This document shows positions 34,137 through 38,057 of a stretch of DNA of 38,057 nt, piece after piece. Numbering within the stretch: the first letter of the stretch is position 1; the number at the start of each line of letters is the position of its first letter. The stretch comes from Gammaproteobacteria bacterium RIFOXYD12_FULL_61_37 (GTDB lineage: Bacteria > Pseudomonadota > Gammaproteobacteria > Chromatiales > Chromatiaceae). Position numbers and translations under genes: made by a program. Below the pieces are notes generated by a model, which did not search any database, was not told where the DNA came from, and worked only from the letters and a program-made list of their open reading frames with translations. The stretch spans positions 1 to 38,057 of the forward strand of contig MGZB01000026.1 in the NCBI GenBank assembly GCA_001801995.1, read 5' to 3'.

Positions 34137-35374
34137 AGATTGCCTCCAGAAAGCAGCAGGTCTTGATTGACCATGACGTTGAAGGTGGCGCCCGGCTCCA
34201 GGGTGATGGTGGGCTTGCGATTTTCGTAGGGCTTGGCCATCTTCTCGGCAGCCTTCGTTAGAATCTCTCCGTGAGCGCTGAGATCGTTGCCGTTGTCGCT
34301 GCCGCCGCCGCTGTAGACGTTGACGTTTGTGCCGCTGGAACCGCCGACATCGGGCTCCATGGCCCAGGCAACAGTGGCCACCAGCAGTTGCGAGCCCAGC
34401 ATTTCCCAGAAGTGGGTATCGACCTTGCCGACAAGTCCGGACGAGCCCTGGTTATCCGTGCCGTTGGCCGCTTTCAGGTACAGCGAGCGGCCATCGGGCA
34501 GGATGATGCGGTGGAAGGCGGCCATGACGCGGCGCTGACCCTGCTGGACATCCGAGTTGTACTGGCCGATCAGGCGCGATCCGGCGGGGATGGCCAGCTT
34601 CAGTCCGTTTTGCGTCTCGTAGACGTTACTCATGACGCGGGCGGTGATCATCCCTGGCAGGTCGCTGTTGATGCGGGACATCAGCACTGCGCGGAGGATG
34701 GTGCCCTCGTGGACCACCGTGCCCTTGCGGGCGGGGGACGCCATGATCGCGGACTGTTCCCCGTTCGAGTTGGCCATGCGATCCCGCCAGCGCTCATCGC
34801 CACCACGTTCATCCTTGGGCTGCTGCCCCAGTGCGTCACGCATGGACTGATAGCGGTCCTCGAAGCTGGAATCCGTGCCGCGTTGTCCTGATCCCGTCGC
34901 AGTGGATTTGGCGCCAAGCGCGGACACCGCTCCTGTGATCTGGTCGGTGCCGGGGATATTGAGCCCGCCTTGTTCGCCACGGATCGCAATCACTTTAGAG
35001 ATGGCTGCTGCATCTTTGCGCTCCAGATCCTTGTCATTACCTTGCGACTGGTTTCCTTGCGCGGGGGATGGCGCCGTGCCCGGTTGGCGGTTGGCGAGAT
35101 TACGCTCCTTCATCTCCAGTTCGCGCTTGGTGCGTTCCATAGCCAGTTCCCTTTCACGCAGGGCGCGTTCCGCCTCCAGGGCTGCCTCGTTTTGCTTGCG
35201 GATCTCCGCGATGAGCGCGGCCTGATCCGGTGCCTGCTGTTCGGTTTTGGCGGGCTCCTGCTTGGGCTTGTCGCCGCCCGACATCAGCCCCTTGATCAGA
35301 AAGCCGATCATCATGATCGCGGCCAGGAACAGGATGGCCGCCACATGCAGATTGCGTGGGATTTTGATGGCCAT
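34133..35374 (-). CDS. virB10: VirB10/TrbI-family type IV secretion channel protein
   Basis: A 413-residue protein spanning the envelope. Single membrane segment (~10-30), Pro/Gln-rich region and coiled coil (~45-95), then the VirB10/TrbI C-terminal domain (~205-410). The family signature is clear: I-L-R-A-V-L, I-N-S-D-L-P-G, the I-P-A-G-S-R-L-I-G segment, G-Q-R-R-V, and a final P-G-x-x-F-x-V-x-V. VirB10 energises and gates the outer-membrane part of the conjugation channel. It starts six bases after virB9. Confidence 0.93.
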   Translation of the reverse strand: MAIKIPRNLHVAAILFLAAIMMIGFLIKGLMSGGDKPKQEPAKTEQQAPDQAALIAEIRKQNEAALEAERALRERELAMERTKRELEMKERNLANRQPGTAPSPAQGNQSQGNDKDLERKDAAAISKVIAIRGEQGGLNIPGTDQITGAVSALGAKSTATGSGQRGTDSSFEDRYQSMRDALGQQPKDERGGDERWRDRMANSNGEQSAIMASPARKGTVVHEGTILRAVLMSRINSDLPGMITARVMSNVYETQNGLKLAIPAGSRLIGQYNSDVQQGQRRVMAAFHRIILPDGRSLYLKAANGTDNQGSSGLVGKVDTHFWEMLGSQLLVATVAWAMEPDVGGSSGTNVNVYSGGGSDNGNDLSAHGEILTKAAEKMAKPYENRKPTITLEPGATFNVMVNQDLLLSGGNL

Positions 35375-35380
35375 GGCGGT

Positions 35381-36190
35381 TTACCAGTTATTCACGTCGT
35401 TAGGGTTGTGGGACCAGGCGTAGCCCTGCCCACGTTTTTCGTTGCGCTTTCCTTCGCTCTTCACCACCACCTCGGACTTGCCTGCCTTGAGCACCAGCTC
35501 GTCGATCACGCGCTGCACCACCATGTAGTCGCCGCGCATGCTGTAGTTGACCAGGACCAGCTTGCCGTTCTCGCGGATGAAGGCGGCGGGGGTGTCCTGG
35601 ATGCCATGGGGCAGGCGGAGCCAGGTACGCTCACCGTCATCGAAGATGTTGGTGGGGGTGAAGGGCGCTTTGCCCTTCACGCGGTAGCCAAAGCTGAGCT
35701 TGTCGGGGGAGGCGATGTCGCCGGCTTCTGCATTGGCTGTCGGCGCGACGGACTGCTCAGTGACGCCGGCACGCGCCACTACCAGGGACGGATACTCCCA
35801 GCTCACCCGCTGATACCAGTTGCCGTCGGCGGGCATGGAGCGAAGCTGCAACTGATAGGTGCGCTTGTCCGTCACCAGCGTGGCGCTGGTGTACAGATTC
35901 TCCCGTGAGGGCTTGATGAAGATGTGCCCTGGCGCCTGGTCATAGACCCATTGCACGGTATCGCCCAGGGCGAAGGCGACCAGGGTCTCGCCAGACGACA
36001 TCTTGATGTCGGTGATGGCGTTCGGTTGCGTTAGGACATCGAAGGTTCGGTTTTCATCGAAAACGAACCGGACCAGGCGGGTTTCCTGCGGGAATTGGGA
36101 GGGCTCCATGGCGGCGTTGGCCTGGCCAATTCCGGCGAAAGCGAGCATGACGGCGAGAGCGATCCCGCTGCGTGGATTATTTTTCTGCAT
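35381..36190 (-). CDS. virB9: VirB9/TrbG (CagX) type IV secretion protein
   Basis: A 269-residue exported protein with a signal peptide (cleaved near A-N-A, residue ~26). The N-terminal domain contains F-A-L-G-D-T-V-Q-W, I-F-I-K-P and a T-D-K-R-T-Y-Q-L-Q-L strand. The C-terminal beta-sandwich has F-G-Y-R-V and P-T-N-I-F-D-D-G, then T-W-L-R-L-P. Together with VirB10 it forms the outer-membrane core complex. GAGG precedes the ATG, which overlaps the end of virB8 by 14 nt. Confidence 0.93.
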   Translation of the reverse strand: MQKNNPRSGIALAVMLAFAGIGQANAAMEPSQFPQETRLVRFVFDENRTFDVLTQPNAITDIKMSSGETLVAFALGDTVQWVYDQAPGHIFIKPSRENLYTSATLVTDKRTYQLQLRSMPADGNWYQRVSWEYPSLVVARAGVTEQSVAPTANAEAGDIASPDKLSFGYRVKGKAPFTPTNIFDDGERTWLRLPHGIQDTPAAFIRENGKLVLVNYSMRGDYMVVQRVIDELVLKAGKSEVVVKSEGKRNEKRGQGYAWSHNPNDVNNW

Positions 36191-36857
36191 TGAATGAAAC
36201 CTCTTTGGTCCAGTTGAAATCGGTTACGAAAAACCCGATGGGGTTTTGCATGATGTCCTCCGCCGTCTTGGGGGGCTGGATGATCCAGTGGAGGGTCATC
36301 ATGTAGGTCTCGACGAGCGGCTTGGTCTCCTTGCGCCGCTCAACCACCTCGAAGCGCACCATGGCGATGCCGTCACTCACGAAATTGACGGATTTGACCT
36401 GGACGGCGGACGTGAGGGATTTGTCGGAGGCGGAGCGCTCGATCGGTTTGTAGGCGGCGACGTGTTGGCGGAAGACCTCGTTGGCCTTGCCGCGCGTCAT
36501 GCTGTAGGAAGCTTCCAGGCTCTTGGTGGTCAGAGCGGGATCGATACCCCACAAGGCCTCGGTCCAGCGCGAGATGAAATAGACGATCTGCGCCTGGGTG
36601 GGGGTGAAGCCATCGCGGGCCGCGCCCACCACCGTGGCTTTGCCGGTCGGTTCCACCTCCACGACGTAGGGGACCACGCTCTTGAGCGGTAGCATGAAGA
36701 GAATCGTCCCGGTCAGGGCGAGCGACAACACGCCGTTCAACAAGGCGATGATGGCAAAGCGGTCCCGGTCCAGCTTCGGTTTCTCGTTCCGGCCCCATGC
36801 CGCCATTGCGGCCTGGGGATTCATGCCCGCCGGGGGCGTCAGATCGTCGTGGCGCAT
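36177..36857 (-). CDS. virB8: VirB8/TrbF-family type IV secretion protein
   Basis: A 226-residue inner-membrane protein with a cytoplasmic N-terminus, one membrane segment (~34-55) and a periplasmic VirB8 domain (~60-222). Recognisable features are V-P-Y-V-V-E-V-E-P-T-G, a helix with I-S-R-W-T-E-A-L, Y-S-M-T-R-G-K-A and the final F-V-T-D-F-N-W. VirB8 proteins help assemble the channel. Gene order virB8-virB9-virB10 is the standard T4SS core. It starts one base after the BRO-N gene's stop codon. Confidence 0.9.
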   Translation of the reverse strand: MRHDDLTPPAGMNPQAAMAAWGRNEKPKLDRDRFAIIALLNGVLSLALTGTILFMLPLKSVVPYVVEVEPTGKATVVGAARDGFTPTQAQIVYFISRWTEALWGIDPALTTKSLEASYSMTRGKANEVFRQHVAAYKPIERSASDKSLTSAVQVKSVNFVSDGIAMVRFEVVERRKETKPLVETYMMTLHWIIQPPKTAEDIMQNPIGFFVTDFNWTKEVSFNAEK

Positions 36858-36858
36858 C

Positions 36859-37734
36859 TCAAGCAGCCTCTTCCAGCATCAATTCAATGACCTCTTGCCG
36901 CCACAGCAGGCTGTGCGGACGAAGCTCACCTTTGACGTACGGCGCGACATTGCCCCACTCCGCCCCCTCCTCGGTCAGCTCCCATTCGCCGCGTCCGTGG
37001 CGGGATTGCAGCCCGATCTCCTCAAGCCGTGCATTTACCTCGGCGGTGCCTATGGCAAGCGCGGCGGCAATCTGGGACGGATCAACGAGGGCGAAAGGGT
37101 CGTCGCAGGAGTTGGGAGCGGGCAGCAGTCCGCTGGTGGCATGAACAGGATCGGTGGGGGAAGGGAGCGCCCTTCGGAATGGCGTAACGTCGATGCCGGT
37201 TCCGGATTGAATGGCGTCCAATGCGGCCGACATGGCCGCCCCTGGACTGATGCCACGGGTCCGTGCCATCGTTTCGCCAATGGCGAGCAGGGCGGCGACG
37301 CGGCTCTGGAGACTGTCAGCCAGGAGCGCAGTCGCGGCGGGTGCAGCAACCGCCGGAGCCGCAGGATGGGCATAAGCGCCGGTCTTGCGCAGGGACGGCA
37401 GGACCTCGCTGGTTATCCATCTCTTGAAGCACTGGGCCGCCGGCTTGCGGCTGGTGAGTATCAGGCTGTACAGGCCTGACTCGTTGACGTGATTAGTGGG
37501 CTGTTTGCGCCCCATGGCGTCGATGACCTCCATTTTCTGGAGGTCATCGGCATCGACGTGTGATTTGATGGCCTGGTGGGGATTGCTGAGTTCCAGCGCG
37601 GCACATACATCCTTGGCATTAAACCAAGGAGCGCCGTCATTCTCCTGGATCACTCTGACGTTATGGGCCTCAAAGTCAAAAGCCATGTTCTGGTTCTGGT
37701 GCATGCTGGCGTACCTGTTGTTGGTGCTGTGCAT
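36859..37734 (-). CDS. BRO-N domain protein (phage antirepressor-like)
   Basis: A ~291-residue protein. The N-terminal BRO-N domain (~20-115) has V-R-V-I, G-x-P-W-F-N-A-K-D-V-C, L-x-x-x-N-P-x-x-A-I and F-K-R-W-I-T-S-E-V-L-P-x-L-R-K-T-G. A linker follows, then a C-terminal domain with I-A-A-A-L-A-I-G-T-A-E-V-N-A-R-L and R-G-E-W-E-L-T-E-E-G, resembling antirepressor DNA-binding C-termini. BRO/Ant proteins usually modulate prophage or island regulation. It is first in the transfer array and just downstream of a palindromic motif shared with the pilin leaders. The start is uncertain: ATGs at 37734, 37704 and 37686 are all in frame, and a TTG at 37770 is unlikely. Confidence 0.8.
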   Translation of the reverse strand: MHSTNNRYASMHQNQNMAFDFEAHNVRVIQENDGAPWFNAKDVCAALELSNPHQAIKSHVDADDLQKMEVIDAMGRKQPTNHVNESGLYSLILTSRKPAAQCFKRWITSEVLPSLRKTGAYAHPAAPAVAAPAATALLADSLQSRVAALLAIGETMARTRGISPGAAMSAALDAIQSGTGIDVTPFRRALPSPTDPVHATSGLLPAPNSCDDPFALVDPSQIAAALAIGTAEVNARLEEIGLQSRHGRGEWELTEEGAEWGNVAPYVKGELRPHSLLWRQEVIELMLEEAA

Positions 37735-37769
37735 GCACTCTACCCGCCGGAAAGCGCGCAAAGTCGTCA

Positions 37770-37796
37770 AATAACCCCGTTAAAACGGCTTATTCG
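37770..37796 (-). promoter_or_regulatory. Palindromic operator-like motif upstream of the BRO gene
   Basis: The plus strand contains AATAA, then CCGTT-AA-AACGG, then TTATT, a near-perfect palindrome. Its first 16 bases are the same as those of the 30-mer motif in both pilin leaders. It lies ~36 bp upstream of the likely BRO start, where a repressor or activator site would be expected. Confidence 0.5.
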
Positions 37797-37835
37797 AGAA
37801 ATTGAAAAATATTTTCCCGGGGAGCCTTTGATCTC

Positions 37836-38057
37836 GTGAATTCGCGACAGGGCATCCGAGTCAACTCTCGCGGACGCGATCTTCGGCTACTCGTGAGGCC
37901 CCGTCCGCCCTGCGCCTACCGGGGACTATCCGCCTCGCGCTTCGCACTTTCTTGGCGGACAGCGATTGAAGGCCATAACACACGACCGAGAGATATAGAG
38001 CGTGCGCTGGCCGGTGAATTCGATCAGGACGCAGACCGGCGCGATCTTCAGCGTGAG
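37836..38057 (+). CDS. Possible partial ORF at the right edge
   Basis: From a GTG at 37836 the plus strand stays open to the end of the window (74 codons), with a GGGGAG eleven bases before it. The C-terminal visible part has a plausible charged helix (R-D-I-E-R-A-L-A-G-E-F-D-Q-D). The first 40 codons are Arg-rich and unconvincing, and no family is recognised. The opposite strand also has open frames. The stretch 37797-38057 should be treated as unassigned; it may hold the promoter of the transfer operon. Confidence 0.2.
   Translation, partial: MNSRQGIRVNSRGRDLRLLVRPRPPCAYRGLSASRFALSWRTAIEGHNTRPRDIERALAGEFDQDADRRDLQRE

Noticed and set aside
37930-38057. Partial minus-strand gene at the right edge
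   Set aside because: One open minus frame of ~43 codons exists, but it resembles no family and overlaps an equally plausible plus-strand frame.

Overview
The window looks like a high-GC proteobacterial chromosome, probably gamma- or betaproteobacterial. About 11.5 kb of conserved core is joined to the left end of a large integrated, conjugative-type genomic island that runs off the right edge. The core carries the classic protein-quality-control order tig-clpP-clpX-lon-hupB-(tRNA-Val, tRNA-Asp)-ppiD, all on the minus strand. A CoA-binding protein gene, a small membrane protein gene and a plus-strand WG-repeat gene lie beyond ppiD. The lon gene has its own heat-shock-like promoter, hupB has a strong sigma-70-like promoter, and a factor-independent terminator follows the tRNAs.

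The junction is at about 11490-11620. Only the last ~27 nt of a minus-strand tRNA-Leu gene remain, directly upstream of tig. They are followed by three copies of a 15-bp repeat (two in one orientation, one inverted) that look like integrase arm sites. This is the footprint of integration into the 3' end of a tRNA. The intact tRNA-Leu and the integrase should lie beyond 38057.

From ~37.7 kb down to ~14.8 kb the island is a nearly continuous minus-strand operon array. Its genes, in transcription order, are: a BRO-N (antirepressor-like) protein; a VirB8-VirB9-VirB10 type IV secretion core; a small lipoprotein; a TcpQ/PilL-like protein; a lipoprotein secretin (PilN-like); PilO-like and PilP/PilO-like proteins; a PilQ/GspE ATPase; a PilR/GspF membrane protein; five tandem type IV prepilins; a prepilin-like minor pilin; a PilT-type ATPase; a PilV-like large prepilin; and a PilP/GspC-like periplasmic protein. 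It ends with a von Willebrand A protein, a DUF2059 protein, an SPFH (stomatin/QmcA-like) protein and NfeD. This resembles the R64/IncI thin-pilus (type IVb) system used for mating-pair formation, combined with a VirB-type core. No prepilin peptidase is in the window.

The most unusual part is 11.7-14.9 kb. The 3' tail of nfeD occurs three times in the same orientation. All three copies share an identical 44-bp core with diverged sequence on both sides. Between the copies sit two divergent versions of the same two-gene module (an ~180-190 aa protein followed by a ~255-262 aa Cys-rich protein), in opposite orientations. The layout suggests that the nfeD tail has repeatedly served as an insertion seam for an undescribed two-gene cassette.

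Other signals include a 30-bp palindromic motif repeated exactly upstream of two pilins, with a close variant upstream of the BRO gene, and a ~240-nt stretch of consecutive hairpins between the pilP-like gene and the pilQ-like ATPase gene.
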